A stretch of DNA of 64,000 nt, from positions 36,191 through 100,190 of the forward strand of contig NZ_JAANMS010000009.1 in NCBI RefSeq assembly GCF_011250565.1, written 5' to 3'. Below are positions 35,546 to 44,544 of the stretch, piece after piece. The first letter of the stretch is position 1, and each line of letters begins with the position of its first letter. This DNA is from Nocardioides sp. IC4_145 (GTDB taxonomy: Bacteria; Actinomycetota; Actinomycetes; Propionibacteriales; Nocardioidaceae). A model generated the notes under the pieces. It was not told where the DNA came from. It saw only the letters and a list, made by a program, of their open reading frames with translations, and made no database searches. The position numbers and the translations under genes were made by a program.

Positions 35546-35931
35546 GCTCCGGGGACGCCGGCGCCCTGGCCGGCGGCGTGCTCCTGGTGACGGGATCGCT
35601 CTTCTTCCTCGTCACCGCGCTGGGCATGCTGCGGGCCCGCGACGCGGTCAGCCGGGTCAACAACCTCAGCCCGGCGACCGGGGCGGGGCTGCCGCTGATC
35701 ATCCTCGGCGCGGCCGTGCACGAGCTGGCCCGCGGCGACCTCACGGTGCTCGACGGCCTGAAGGCGGTGCTCGCGATCGCCGCCTCGCTCGTCGTCTCGT
35801 CGGTGGCGAGCAACATGCTGGGCCGAGCGGCGTACCGCACCCAGCGCGAGCTCGACCCCCGGACGATCGCCGACGCCCTCGGCGCGGACCCCGACCGACC
35901 CGGCACCGCACCCGACCGCCCGCAGGACTGA
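35542..35931 (+). CDS. mrpG: Mrp antiporter subunit G
   Basis: A 129-residue protein with three membrane segments. VLLVTGSLFFLVTALGMLRA and ARDAVSRVNNLSPATGAG match MrpG, where the usual ARxHAxT motif is VSRVNNLSPATG. The C-terminal 35 residues are soluble and Pro/Asp rich. Last gene of the Mrp operon; no terminator is obvious after it. Confidence 0.93.
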   Translation: MSSGDAGALAGGVLLVTGSLFFLVTALGMLRARDAVSRVNNLSPATGAGLPLIILGAAVHELARGDLTVLDGLKAVLAIAASLVVSSVASNMLGRAAYRTQRELDPRTIADALGADPDRPGTAPDRPQD

Positions 35932-35993
35932 CCTGGGCCCGCAAGGGGTTCTGTAGGGTCAGACCCACATCTCGACGCAAGGGGAACGAACGC

Positions 35994-36404
35994 ATGTCGC
36001 ATCCGGTCCGGCCGCCCCAGGAGGGGGACCCCACCATCGGTCGCCTCGTCGCCGACGCGAGCCGCGACATCTCGACGCTGGTCTCGAAAGAGATCGAGCT
36101 CGCCAAGTCCGAGCTCAAGGTCAGCGTCAAGGCCGGCGGCATCGGCATCGGGCTCTTCGCCGCGGCCGGCTTCCTCGCCGTGCTCGCGATCATCATGCTG
36201 TCGGTCGCGATCGCCTACTTCATCCACTGGGACGACAAGGGCCTCGAGCTGCACTGGGCCTTCCTCATCGTCTTCGGGTTCTACCTCCTGCTCGCCGGGC
36301 TCCTCGGCTTCATCGGCCTGAAGAAGGTCAAGCAGGTCCGCGCCCCGGAGAAGGCCATCGAGCAGGGCCGGGAGATCCCCCGCGCGCTGAAGGGCCAGTC
36401 CTGA
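35994..36404 (+). CDS. Phage holin superfamily III-like membrane protein (DUF1469 type)
   Basis: A 136-residue protein with TIGRLVADASRDISTLVSKE, an amphipathic helix, and two membrane segments (GIGIGLFAAAGFLAVLAIIM, AFLIVFGFYLLLAGLLGFIG) and a charged tail. Despite the holin family name these are chromosomal actinobacterial envelope proteins found before the MarP protease gene; function unknown. AAGGGGA is the RBS; TAGGGT at 35954 is a likely -10 box about 35 bases upstream of the ATG. Confidence 0.85.
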   Translation: MSHPVRPPQEGDPTIGRLVADASRDISTLVSKEIELAKSELKVSVKAGGIGIGLFAAAGFLAVLAIIMLSVAIAYFIHWDDKGLELHWAFLIVFGFYLLLAGLLGFIGLKKVKQVRAPEKAIEQGREIPRALKGQS

Positions 36405-36453
36405 CCCGCTGACCGACCAGTCGTCGGCTGCGCCTGCCGGAGCGGCCGGACGC

Positions 36454-37644
36454 TCAACCGGCGCAGTCGCCGGTCGAGACCTCCTCGGTGTTGGCGATGC
36501 CGATCCGGCGGGGCTCCTCGACCTGCTCCGCGGTCAGCGCGTAGCCGGTGTCCTGGTCGGTGACCGAGGCCGCGAAGACGACACCGACGACGTCACCACC
36601 GGACGAGACGATCGGGCCACCGGAGTTCCCGGGGCGGACCAGGCCGCGCAACGAGTAGACCTCGCGGATGACCGTGCCGTCGCCGTAGATGTTGGGTGAT
36701 CGCAGCCGCTGCTCGGAGCGGATCCGGCCGGCGCTCACGTGGTAGGGGCCGTCCTGCGGGTAGCCCAGGATCGCCACCCCGTCCTCCGGCTGCGCGCCCT
36801 GGTCGAAGGCCAGCGAGCGGCGGCCCCCGCTGTCCAGCGACAGCACGGCGACGTCGAGGTCGGCGTTGTAGTAGACGACGTCGGCGGGGACCGACTCGTC
36901 GCCGAGCTCGACCTCCGGGTCCGCGACGCCGGCGACGACGTGCGCGTTGGTCATCATCCGGCCCTCCCCGTCCTGGCCCTGCGCGTAGAGGAAGCCGGTC
37001 CCCTCGATGCCCCGACCGCAGGCGTTGGTGCCGCGGATCTTCAGCACGCTCTCGCGGGCGGCCTCGACGTCCGGGTCGCGCAGGAGACGCTTCGGGCCCG
37101 GGCCGACTTCGACGATCCGCTCCGGGGCGAACGGCTCGAGGTAGCGGGGGAAGAACGTCGTGCCGACGACGTCGTTGAACGCCTCCAGCACGTTGTCGGC
37201 CGAGCCCGGCAGGGTGCGGTCGACCTCGGCCAGCACGGTCGAGCCGCGGACCAACGGGGTCACCCCCGCGATCGCCGAGCCGGAGATCGCCACGCCCAGC
37301 GCCCAGGCGACGAGCAGGACGGCCGCCGCGCTGAGCGCCGCGCCGCCGACCGCGTCCACGGCACGGGCGGGCTGCCACGTGATCCGGTCGCGGATCCGCC
37401 CGCCGGCGTACTGCAGCACCGCCTGGCCGAGCGAGGCGGTGAGGATGACGATGAACAGCGCCCCGAGCGAGACTACCAACGACGGCGCCGCGTCGCCGAG
37501 CGCCACCGGCGCCAGCCACACCCCGGCGAGGCCGCCGAGCAGCAGGCCGGCGGTGGCGAAGGCGCCGGTGACGAAGCCCTGCCAGTAGCCCGAGAGGGCG
37601 TAGGCGAGGACCAGCAGCACCAGCAGCCAGTCGAGCGGGTTCAC
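36454..37644 (-). CDS. MarP-like membrane-anchored serine protease (CvpA domain + trypsin fold)
   Basis: A 396-residue protein with four N-terminal membrane segments forming a CvpA-like domain (GYWQGFVTGAFATAGLLLGG) and an outward-facing chymotrypsin-type protease. Catalytic residues: His in MTNAHVVAG, Asp in NADLDVAVL, Ser in RPGNSGGPIV. Two Cys (NACGRGIEG and TGDCAG) could form the disulphide that activates MarP (Rv3671c), which protects mycobacteria from acid and oxidative stress. GTG overlaps the Nudix stop by four bases. In Mtb a thioredoxin-like gene also lies in this block; it is absent here. Confidence 0.92.
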   Translation of the reverse strand: MNPLDWLLVLLVLAYALSGYWQGFVTGAFATAGLLLGGLAGVWLAPVALGDAAPSLVVSLGALFIVILTASLGQAVLQYAGGRIRDRITWQPARAVDAVGGAALSAAAVLLVAWALGVAISGSAIAGVTPLVRGSTVLAEVDRTLPGSADNVLEAFNDVVGTTFFPRYLEPFAPERIVEVGPGPKRLLRDPDVEAARESVLKIRGTNACGRGIEGTGFLYAQGQDGEGRMMTNAHVVAGVADPEVELGDESVPADVVYYNADLDVAVLSLDSGGRRSLAFDQGAQPEDGVAILGYPQDGPYHVSAGRIRSEQRLRSPNIYGDGTVIREVYSLRGLVRPGNSGGPIVSSGGDVVGVVFAASVTDQDTGYALTAEQVEEPRRIGIANTEEVSTGDCAG

Positions 37645-38402
37645 CGGTCGGGCTCCTCGATGTCCAGCATGCCGGCGCGGGCGTTGCGCTGGACGCGGGA
37701 GTCGCCGGCGAGCATGTACGCCGGCAGGTCGCGCACCCGGGACTCGTCCCACTCCCGGGTCCAGCCCAGGAAGTCGAACAGCCGGGCGATGATCCCGCCG
37801 GTGAAGCCCCACAGGATGACGTCGCGGTCGGGGCCGATCAGGAAGCCGGGGCTGGTGTAGCCGATCGGGTGGCGCACGGTGATCCGGTTCTCCGGGTCGA
37901 CCAGGTCCGCGATCGCCGCGTGGTGGATCGCGTGCACCTCCGCGCGGCTGACCACGCTCACGTCGGACGGCTCGCGCCACCAGCCGACGACCGGCGTGAC
38001 CGCGAAGTTGCTCGGCGGCAGCCACAGCTGCGGCAGGCAGCCGACCACGTCGACCGAGTCGGGCACCAGCCCGATCTCCTCCTCGGCCTCGCGCAGCGCC
38101 GCCCCGACGACCGTCTCGCCCGGGTCGATCGAGCCGCCCGGGAACGACACCTGGCCGGGGTGGCTGCGCATGTCGTGAGCGCGCTCGGTCAGCAGCACCT
38201 CCCCGCCGCGCGGGCCCTCCGCGAACAGCATCAGCACCGCGCCCTGGCGCGCGTCGGAGCCCTCCGGCGGGACGTACCGCGTCAGGTCGGTCGCCTCGAT
38301 CGCCGCGACCGCCTCCTCGACCGGGCGCATCCACTCCGGCAGGCCCGGCACGCGGTCGCTCGGCGTGCCGGGGCAGCCGGGTGCCTGCCGCCCGGCGCTC
38401 AC
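37641..38402 (-). CDS. Nudix hydrolase, CoA pyrophosphatase type
   Basis: A 253-residue Nudix protein. The box [20 protein letters not shown] followed by EIGL fits GX5EX7REUXEEXGU, and [17 protein letters not shown] just before it is the extra motif (UPF0035) of enzymes that cleave CoA and its esters. GTG 38402 overlaps the nth stop by four bases. Confidence 0.9.
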   Translation of the reverse strand: MSAGRQAPGCPGTPSDRVPGLPEWMRPVEEAVAAIEATDLTRYVPPEGSDARQGAVLMLFAEGPRGGEVLLTERAHDMRSHPGQVSFPGGSIDPGETVVGAALREAEEEIGLVPDSVDVVGCLPQLWLPPSNFAVTPVVGWWREPSDVSVVSRAEVHAIHHAAIADLVDPENRITVRHPIGYTSPGFLIGPDRDVILWGFTGGIIARLFDFLGWTREWDESRVRDLPAYMLAGDSRVQRNARAGMLDIEEPDR

Positions 38403-39151
38403 GCGGGGCCCTGGGTCTTGACCAGGGCCGCAGCCGTCTCGGGGTCGGTCGGCCCGGCGCCGTACGACGGGCACCAGCGCGCGACCGGGCAGGCACCGCA
38501 CGCCGGCTTCTTCGCGTGGCAGATCCGGCGGCCGTGCCAGATCACGTGGTGGCTGAGCATCGTCCAGTCGCGCTTCGGGAACAGCGCGCCGACGGCGTGC
38601 TCGACCTTGACCGGGTCGGTCTCGGCGGTCCAGCCGAAGCGACGGACCAGCCGCCCGAAGTGGGTGTCGACGGTGATGCCCGGGATGTCGAAGGCGTTGC
38701 CGAGGACGACGTTCGCGGTCTTGCGACCCACGCCCGGCAGCTTGACCAGGTCGTCGAGGCGCGGCGGCACCTCGCCCCCGTGGTCGGCCACCAGCGCGGC
38801 GCTCAGCTTGAGCAGCGACTCGGTCTTGGCGCGGAAGAACCCCAGCGGGCCGACCAGCTGCTCGAGGTGGGCGCGGTCGGCGGCAGCCATCGCCTTGGCG
38901 TCGGGGTACGCCGCGAACAGTGCGGGCCGCGCGGCGTTGACCCGGCGGTCGGTGGTCTGCGCGCTGAGCACCGTGACCACGAGCAGCTCGAAGGGGTTCG
39001 CGAAGTCGAGCTCGCAACGCGCCTCGGGATAGGTCTCGGCGAGGACGCGGTCGATCTTGCGGGCACGCCGCACGAGCGCGGTCGGCGACTCCTCGGCTGT
39101 CGCGGCGGGCTCTGCTGGCACGGCGCCCAGGGTACGGACCGGCGCCGACAT
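38399..39151 (-). CDS. nth: Endonuclease III
   Basis: A 250-residue DNA glycosylase/AP lyase for oxidised pyrimidines. The helix-hairpin-helix is [14 protein letters not shown] with the catalytic Lys; the catalytic Asp is in [10 protein letters not shown]; four Cys in [17 protein letters not shown] bind [4Fe-4S]. ATG 39151 is chosen because it gives the usual length; the frame stays open further upstream but overlaps the crp promoter. First gene of nth-Nudix-marP; divergent from crp as in Mycobacterium. Confidence 0.94.
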   Translation of the reverse strand: MSAPVRTLGAVPAEPAATAEESPTALVRRARKIDRVLAETYPEARCELDFANPFELLVVTVLSAQTTDRRVNAARPALFAAYPDAKAMAAADRAHLEQLVGPLGFFRAKTESLLKLSAALVADHGGEVPPRLDDLVKLPGVGRKTANVVLGNAFDIPGITVDTHFGRLVRRFGWTAETDPVKVEHAVGALFPKRDWTMLSHHVIWHGRRICHAKKPACGACPVARWCPSYGAGPTDPETAAALVKTQGPA

Positions 39152-39317
39152 CGGGGCGCCGCGGCTCACCGGCGGACCGGCGGCGGTCCGGTAGCGGTGC
39201 GGTGGCGGTGCGGCCGTGCCGACCCGCCGGTGCCGATGGTGCTTGTGAGCAACGGCACTGAGTAGGATGCGCCAGGGACTGGCCCATGCCCGGTGGGCCC
39301 GTCGAGGAGGAGGACCC

Positions 39318-39995
39318 GTGGACAACGACGTACTTCGTCAGGCGCCGCTGTTCAGCGCGCTCGACGACGAGGCGGCGACGGCGCTGCGGACCTCGATGTC
39401 CGAGAGCCGCCTGCGCCGCGGTGACGTGCTCTTCCACGAGGGCGACTCGGGCGACAAGCTCTACATCGTCCTCGACGGCAAGGTGAAGCTCGGCCGCACC
39501 TCCTCCGACGGCCGCGAGAACCTCCTCGCGATCCTCGGCCCCGGCCAGATGTTCGGCGAGCTCTCGCTCTTCGACCCGGGCCCGCGCTCGGCGACGGTGA
39601 CCGCGGTGACCGACGCGTCGTTCGCCTCGCTCTCCCACGAGGACCTCCTGCGCTGGCTCGAGGGCCGCCCGGTCGTCGCCCGCGGCCTGCTCACCCAGCT
39701 CGCCGGCCGGCTGCGCAAGGCCAACGACGTCGTCGCCGACCTGGTCTTCTCCGACGTGCCCGGTCGCGTCGCCAAGGCGCTGCTCGACCTCGCCGACCGC
39801 TTCGGCCGCACCGCCGACGACGGCGTCCACGTCCACCACGACCTCACCCAGGAGGAGCTCGCCCAGCTGGTCGGCGCCTCCCGCGAGACGGTCAACAAGG
39901 CCCTGGCCGACTTCGCCTCCCGCGGCTGGCTGCGCCTCGAGCCCCGCTCGGTCGTCATCATGGACGTCGAGCGGCTCTCCCGCCGCGCCCGCTGA
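39318..39995 (+). CDS. crp: Crp/Fnr-family cAMP-responsive regulator
   Basis: A 225-residue regulator. The cyclic-nucleotide pocket has [18 protein letters not shown] with the Glu and Arg that bind cAMP, and the C-terminal winged helix is [20 protein letters not shown]. Orthologous by position to Streptomyces Crp and Rv3676/GlxR, global regulators of carbon metabolism and development. GTG 39318 follows GAGGAGGAGG. A likely -10 box is TAGGAT (39263-39268); TGTGAGCAACGGCACT just upstream is a weak Crp-like half-site that could mean autoregulation. Confidence 0.95.
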   Translation: MDNDVLRQAPLFSALDDEAATALRTSMSESRLRRGDVLFHEGDSGDKLYIVLDGKVKLGRTSSDGRENLLAILGPGQMFGELSLFDPGPRSATVTAVTDASFASLSHEDLLRWLEGRPVVARGLLTQLAGRLRKANDVVADLVFSDVPGRVAKALLDLADRFGRTADDGVHVHHDLTQEELAQLVGASRETVNKALADFASRGWLRLEPRSVVIMDVERLSRRAR

Positions 39996-40054
39996 CCGCC
40001 GAGTCGCCACCTCCTGCGGGCCGAGTCGCCACTTCCGACAGGTCGAGTGGTCGC
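39989..40054 (-). repeat. Three 22-bp units between crp and the DUF559 gene
   Basis: Read on the minus strand, three adjacent 22-bp units each carry the core ACTCG; two read GTGGCGACTCGG and the third is diverged (ACTCGACCTGTCGG). They fill the gap between the convergent stops of crp and the DUF559 gene and touch the crp stop codon. The same unit in the opposite orientation lies at 41085-41150. Confidence 0.65.
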
Positions 40055-40055
40055 G

Positions 40056-40970
40056 TCACCACCGCCGGTTCGAGTACCCGGACCGCAGCTCGTGCCGGAG
40101 CTCGTCGAGCCACCGGTCGAGCGCAGCGCCGGAGAAGTCGCCGCTCCGGACCACGATGACGACCCACCCCTGGCGGCGCAGCCACGACCGGCGACGCTCG
40201 TCGTAGCGGCGCTGCTCGACGGTCGCGTGCGCGTCGTGCCCGTCGTACTCCACGCAGACCCGGCGCTGCCGGTAGGCGAGGTCGAGCCGGTACGTCGGCA
40301 CGCCGTCGACCTCGACCCACACCTGCGGCTCGGGCAGCGGCAGTCCGGCGTCGGCGATCTCGAGCAGCACCCACGCCTCGCGGGGTGACTCGAGCCGTGG
40401 GTCGACCAACGGCGCGAGGCTCCGCAGCTGCACCACTCCACGACGCCCCCGGTAGCGGGCGGTCTCCCGCACGAGGTCGGCCGCGGTCAGCTCGTGCTGC
40501 CGCGCCAGCATCACCATGGCGGCGTACCCCTCACGCCGCCGCAGACAGCAGCCGAGGTCGAGCGCGGTGCGCAACGGCGTGGTCACACGGACGCCGTGCA
40601 GCATCGTCACGTCGCCTGGCGCCAGGTCCCGGGTGCGGCCGTCGGCGGCGGCCAGCCTCGTAGCCCGGTGACCGCGCAACGCGCACGACTCGATCAGCGG
40701 TCCGTCCTCGTGCTCCGCCTCCACGTGGGCGTCGACACCGTGCAGCCAGGCCGCGGTCCGGTCGGTGACGACGTGGTGCTCGCTGAGCACCTTCGCGATC
40801 GCCCGGGCGCGCAGGTCGATCGTGTCGGGCAGGTGCGCCGGGACGAACACCCCGCGCGCCGGGGACCGCACGTCCCCGGCAGCACGCCCGCGCCGGAGGT
40901 CGGTCGGGGTGATGCCGAGGTGGATCAGCTCGGCCGGGGTGAACGGCCCGTCGGGCCACACGATCGTCAT
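40056..40970 (-). CDS. DUF559 (Vsr-like nuclease fold) protein with AbiEi-like N-terminus
   Basis: A 304-residue protein. The N-terminus (FTPAELIHLGITPTDLRRGR, ARGVFVPAHL) resembles the winged-helix start of AbiEi-type antitoxins; the C-terminus has the DUF559 core YRLDLAYRQRRVCVEYDGHD, giving the Asp and Glu-x-Asp of a PD-(D/E)XK-like fold, then WVVIVVRSGDF. Many copies of such genes occur in Nocardioides-type genomes as accessory genes, with no known function. ATG 40970 is preferred over an upstream start at 41021. It interrupts the usual crp neighbourhood and is flanked by inverted 22-bp repeats. Confidence 0.78.
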   Translation of the reverse strand: MTIVWPDGPFTPAELIHLGITPTDLRRGRAAGDVRSPARGVFVPAHLPDTIDLRARAIAKVLSEHHVVTDRTAAWLHGVDAHVEAEHEDGPLIESCALRGHRATRLAAADGRTRDLAPGDVTMLHGVRVTTPLRTALDLGCCLRRREGYAAMVMLARQHELTAADLVRETARYRGRRGVVQLRSLAPLVDPRLESPREAWVLLEIADAGLPLPEPQVWVEVDGVPTYRLDLAYRQRRVCVEYDGHDAHATVEQRRYDERRRSWLRRQGWVVIVVRSGDFSGAALDRWLDELRHELRSGYSNRRW

Positions 40971-41084
40971 GCCCGGACCGTGCCGCCTGCAGAGGCGGGC
41001 TGCTCCGTGGATGGGGCGCACCTGTGGAAGGCCGCCGTTCGCCGTACGCCTGTGGACATGAGGCGGCGCGGGCCGCTCCCAGCG

Positions 41085-41150
41085 GTGAGGACTCGGCCCG
41101 TCAGACGTGGCAACTCGGCCCGTCAGAGGTGACGACTCGACGGTCTGGGG
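41085..41150 (+). repeat. Three 22-bp units upstream of the DUF559 gene
   Basis: Three exact-period 22-bp units (41085-41106, 41107-41128, 41129-41150). The first two share ACTCGGCCCGTCAGA; the third is diverged (ACTCGACGGTCTG). The array ends on the base before the stop codon of the next gene. Orientation is opposite to the array at 39989-40054. Confidence 0.7.
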
Positions 41151-42248
41151 TCAGGAGAGATCGAGGGCGAGGTCGGCCCAGCCGAGGTAGACCTCGTGGG
41201 TGGCCGAGGGGGAGCGGACGACGTCGCCGCCGAGGTGCTGCTGGGTGCCGAGGAGGCCGGTGGTGGCGGCCGGCTGGGCGCGGTTGACGCCGAAGAAGAC
41301 GTAGTCGAGCTTGCGCGCCTGGCCCCGGGAGCGGTGGGTGGGCTCGCCCCAGCGGCAGACCCGCGGCGCCAGCCGGCAGACGATCTGCTCGAGGCCGGCG
41401 GCGCGGCCGGCGGGGCGGGAGGCGTACGCACCGGTCTGGTCGGCCTCGAAGAACAGCCCCCGCCGGTTGGTCAGCCAGCCGTGGCGCGAGAGCCGGTAGA
41501 GCTGGCTCATCGTGCCCTTCTGCGGCACCGCGTTGAAGTCGCCGCCGAGCACCACCGCGGCGCGGTCCCGCTCGACGACGGGGGCGAGCACCCGGCGCAC
41601 GGCCACCGCCTGTGCCTGCCGGGCCGGGCCCGCCCCCGAGGCGCGACCGCGGCCGGCCCGGAGCTGGGTCGTGCAGGCGCGCACGGCGTCCTGGGCGAAC
41701 GCGACGAGCGTCCCGCGGACGGCGACGTTCGCGCACATCACCTGGAATCGGTGCGGCGTGCGGCTGCGCGGGTTGGGCAGCCGGTGGGTGGTGAGGCCGG
41801 AGAGGCGGTGCCGCGAGGCGAGCACGAGACCGTGCCGCTGGGTCCCCTTGCCGCTCGCGCAGCCGGGGTGGTGACGCAGCTTCTGGAACCGGAAGTGGTC
41901 GCGCCAGGTCTCCCCCGGCCCGATCCAGGCGCGGTTGGCGTCGATGAACCGGCGGAAGTGCTTCCAGCAGACCTCTTGGAGCATCACGACGTCGGGGTCG
42001 CTGCCGCGGAGCACGCGTTGCACGGTCCCGAGCTTGTCCCCGCCCCGGCCGCGCTCGGCGCCGTCGATGTTGGCGGTCACCACCGAGAGCCGGTACGTCG
42101 CCCGCGGCCCGGCCGCCTCGACGGCGGCCCGCGACGTCGGCGTCGGCACCGCCAGCAGCGGCACCAGCAGTGCGGCCGTCACGACCAGCACCGACATGAT
42201 CACCCGGACCTGCCGCGGCATCGTCCCCACAACGGTGCGCACCCGCAT
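41151..42248 (-). CDS. Secreted endonuclease/exonuclease/phosphatase-fold protein
   Basis: A 365-residue exported protein: basic start and a hydrophobic helix (VIMSVLVVTAALLVPLLAVP). Core motifs of the EEP fold: VVTANIDG, VMLQEVCWKHF, LGGDFNAVP and KLDYVFFG. At the expected terminal SDH motif it reads SATHEVYLG, so the usual Asp is Thr. Six or more Cys suggest disulphides. It could be an extracellular nuclease or phosphodiesterase. ATG 42248 is chosen for GGAGGA eight bases upstream; a GTG at 42269 is possible. Confidence 0.82.
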   Translation of the reverse strand: MRVRTVVGTMPRQVRVIMSVLVVTAALLVPLLAVPTPTSRAAVEAAGPRATYRLSVVTANIDGAERGRGGDKLGTVQRVLRGSDPDVVMLQEVCWKHFRRFIDANRAWIGPGETWRDHFRFQKLRHHPGCASGKGTQRHGLVLASRHRLSGLTTHRLPNPRSRTPHRFQVMCANVAVRGTLVAFAQDAVRACTTQLRAGRGRASGAGPARQAQAVAVRRVLAPVVERDRAAVVLGGDFNAVPQKGTMSQLYRLSRHGWLTNRRGLFFEADQTGAYASRPAGRAAGLEQIVCRLAPRVCRWGEPTHRSRGQARKLDYVFFGVNRAQPAATTGLLGTQQHLGGDVVRSPSATHEVYLGWADLALDLS

Positions 42249-42380
42249 CGGCGGCTTCCTCCAGCCCACGTCCGTCCCTGTCCGACCGGCGCCAGGGTGC
42301 CAGAGCGCGCGGCCGCTCGCGGGCGGTTCGGCGAAGTCGAGACCGACCGGTGACCCCCCGGCCGGCCCGATGCGGCCGAC

Positions 42381-43193
42381 TCAGTGGCCGAGGTGCCCCA
42401 GGTGGGTCAGCTGGGCGCGGACCGACAGCTCCGCGGCGCCCCAGAGGACGGGGTCGACGTCGGCGTACACGACCTCGACGACCCGACGCGGCAGCTCCAG
42501 GGCCGGCACCTCCGCCAGAGCTCCGACCGCGGCCTCGACCTGCGCGAGCCGGTCGCGCCGGTGGGCGATGTAGAAGTCGAGCACGCCGAGCGCGTCGTCG
42601 ATGACCGGCCCGTGGCCGGGCCAGATCGTGCGCGCCTCGGCCCGCTCGGCCAGCGCGTGCAGCCGGTCGAGGCTGTCGAGGTAGGCGCCGAGCTGCCCGT
42701 CGGGGTGCGCGACGACGGTGGTGCCGCGGCCGAGCACGGTGTCCCCGGTGAGCAGCGCCCCCTCGGCCGGGAGCAGGAACGACAGCGAGTCGGCGGTGTG
42801 CCCCGGCGTCGCGACGACGCGCACCTCGAGGCCGTCGACCTCGACCACGTCGCCGTCGCCGAGCCCCTCGGAGCCCAGCCGGTACGCCGGGTCGAGCGCG
42901 CGCACCCCGCAGCCCATCCGCTCCGCGAACTCCCGCGCCGCCTCGGAGTGGTCGAGGTGGTGGTGGGTGAGCAGCACGGCGCCGACCTCGCCGGCGGTCT
43001 CCGCGACCGCGTCGAGGTGCTCGAGGATCGAGGGGCCGGGGTCGACCACGACCGAGCGCCGGGCGCCCGGCTCGCGCAGCACCCAGGTGTTGGTGCCGTC
43101 GAGGGTCATCAGGTCCGGGTTCGGCGCGAGCACGCACGAGCCGCGCTCGCCGAACGACCCGCCGGCCCAGGCGCCGGCGCCCCCCGCGCTCAC
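42381..43193 (-). CDS. Metallo-beta-lactamase fold hydrolase (LACTB2-like)
   Basis: A 270-residue enzyme with LLTHHHLDHSEAA (HxHxDH), VVATPGHTADSL, LTGDTVLGRG and WPGHGPVID, the full metal-binding set. The C-terminal helical part follows the LACTB2/RNase-like group. It corresponds in position to Rv3677c. Substrate unknown. GTG overlaps the Nudix stop by four bases. Confidence 0.92.
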   Translation of the reverse strand: MSAGGAGAWAGGSFGERGSCVLAPNPDLMTLDGTNTWVLREPGARRSVVVDPGPSILEHLDAVAETAGEVGAVLLTHHHLDHSEAAREFAERMGCGVRALDPAYRLGSEGLGDGDVVEVDGLEVRVVATPGHTADSLSFLLPAEGALLTGDTVLGRGTTVVAHPDGQLGAYLDSLDRLHALAERAEARTIWPGHGPVIDDALGVLDFYIAHRRDRLAQVEAAVGALAEVPALELPRRVVEVVYADVDPVLWGAAELSVRAQLTHLGHLGH

Positions 43194-44068
43194 GACCGGC
43201 GTCGCTCCGCGACCAGCGGCCGCAGCCGGTCGGGCATCGACAGGGTCCAGCCCTCGCCGAGCGGCTCGACCGCGGGGCAGAACATCTCGACCGTCCGGCC
43301 CTCCGCCTCCGCCAGCACCTCGGCGGAGGTGGCGTGGGTGCCCACCTCCAGGCACGTGAGGTACGTCGGCGGCAGCATCGCCAGCGAGCCACTGTCCGCC
43401 TGCTCGGCCGCGACCTTCGCGGGCAGCCACGTGACCGAGGAGGACTCGGTGGACACGTCGCGCGTGCGCTGCCCGGCGGGAAGGACGGCCACGAAGAACC
43501 AGGTCCGGTAGCGCTTGGGCTCGAAGACCGGCGTCAGCCAGCCGTCCCAGGTGCCGAGCAGGTCGGTGCGCAGCACCAGCCCGCGGCGGTTGAGGAAGTC
43601 GGTCATGGCGAGGTCGCGCGAGACCAGCGCCTCGCGGTCGGCCTCCCAGTCGGCGCCGGTGGTGTCGGCGACGACGGTGTCGGCGGACTCGCCGGCGAGC
43701 AGCACGCCAGACTCCTCGAAGGTCTCGCGCACCGCGGCGCAGACCAGCGCGCGGGCCAGCTCGGTGTCGGTGCCGAGCCGGCGGGCCCAGTCGGCGGCGT
43801 CAGGGCCGGCCCAGGCGACGGAGGCGTCGAAGTCACGCTGGTCGACCCCGCCGCCGGGGAAGACGGCCATGCCCCCGGCGAAGTCCATGGAGACCTGGCG
43901 ACGCAGCAGGTAGACCTCCGGCCCCGCGGCCGCGTCGGCGCCGTCGCGCATGACCACGACGGTCGCGGCGTCGCGCGGCTGCACGGGGGTGCGGGTGCCG
44001 TCGTCGTACTCCCGGGCCACGTCGAGCAGGTGCTCGGGCAGCGGCACGGGCGGGAGGGGGATCCTCAC
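43190..44068 (-). CDS. Nudix hydrolase (NUDT19-like)
   Basis: A 292-residue protein. DAATVVVMRDG opens the fold; the split Nudix box appears as FPGGGVDQRDF followed after about 45 residues by AAVRETFEESGVLL, the long-insert arrangement seen in NUDT19/RP2p-like hydrolases and common in actinobacteria next to this MBL gene. Substrate unknown, possibly CoA derivatives. GTG overlaps the RidA stop by four bases. Confidence 0.88.
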   Translation of the reverse strand: MRIPLPPVPLPEHLLDVAREYDDGTRTPVQPRDAATVVVMRDGADAAAGPEVYLLRRQVSMDFAGGMAVFPGGGVDQRDFDASVAWAGPDAADWARRLGTDTELARALVCAAVRETFEESGVLLAGESADTVVADTTGADWEADREALVSRDLAMTDFLNRRGLVLRTDLLGTWDGWLTPVFEPKRYRTWFFVAVLPAGQRTRDVSTESSSVTWLPAKVAAEQADSGSLAMLPPTYLTCLEVGTHATSAEVLAEAEGRTVEMFCPAVEPLGEGWTLSMPDRLRPLVAERRRS

Positions 44069-44541
44069 GCGCCCGGCCGGACGGCGACGACGACCTCGAC
44101 CTCGACCGGCGCGTCCAGGGGCAGGACCGGCACGCCGACGGCGGAGCGGGCGTGGACGCCGGCGTCGCCGAAGACGTTGCCGAAGAGCTCCGAGGCGCCG
44201 TTGGCGACGCCGGGCTGGCCGGTGAAGTCCGGGGTGGAGGCGATGAAGGCGGTGACCTTGACGACCCGCTCGACGTGCGCGAGGTCGCCGACCTGCGCCT
44301 TGACCGCGGCGATGGCGTTGAGGGCGCACTGCTGGGCGCAGGCGTAGGCCTCCTCAGCGCTCACCTCGCCGCCGACCTTGCCGGTGACGAGCAGCTCGCC
44401 GTCCTTCATCGGCAGCTGGCCGGAGGTGAAGACCAGGTCACCGTTGCGGACCGCGGGCACGTACGCCGCGACCGGTGCGGCCACCTCCGGCACTGCCAGG
44501 CCGAGCTCGGCGAGGCGCTCCTCGGGGGACGTCCCAGCCAC
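44065..44541 (-). CDS. RidA-family protein
   Basis: A 158-residue protein of the YjgF/RidA family ([47 protein letters not shown]). RidA hydrolyses reactive enamine/imine by-products of amino acid enzymes, using an Arg in the ARSAVG region. Length and position fit Rv3678c. GTG start; three bases separate it from the DUF4177 stop. Confidence 0.92.
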   Translation of the reverse strand: MAGTSPEERLAELGLAVPEVAAPVAAYVPAVRNGDLVFTSGQLPMKDGELLVTGKVGGEVSAEEAYACAQQCALNAIAAVKAQVGDLAHVERVVKVTAFIASTPDFTGQPGVANGASELFGNVFGDAGVHARSAVGVPVLPLDAPVEVEVVVAVRPGA

Positions 44542-44544
44542 GGC

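Noticed and set aside
35994..36404. Prophage remnant because of the holin-like gene
   Set aside because: No other phage gene is nearby, and this holin-superfamily protein is a usual chromosomal neighbour of the marP block.
39989..41150. CRISPR array for the 22-bp units
   Set aside because: Units are contiguous with no spacers, three per side and inverted to each other; no cas genes are near.
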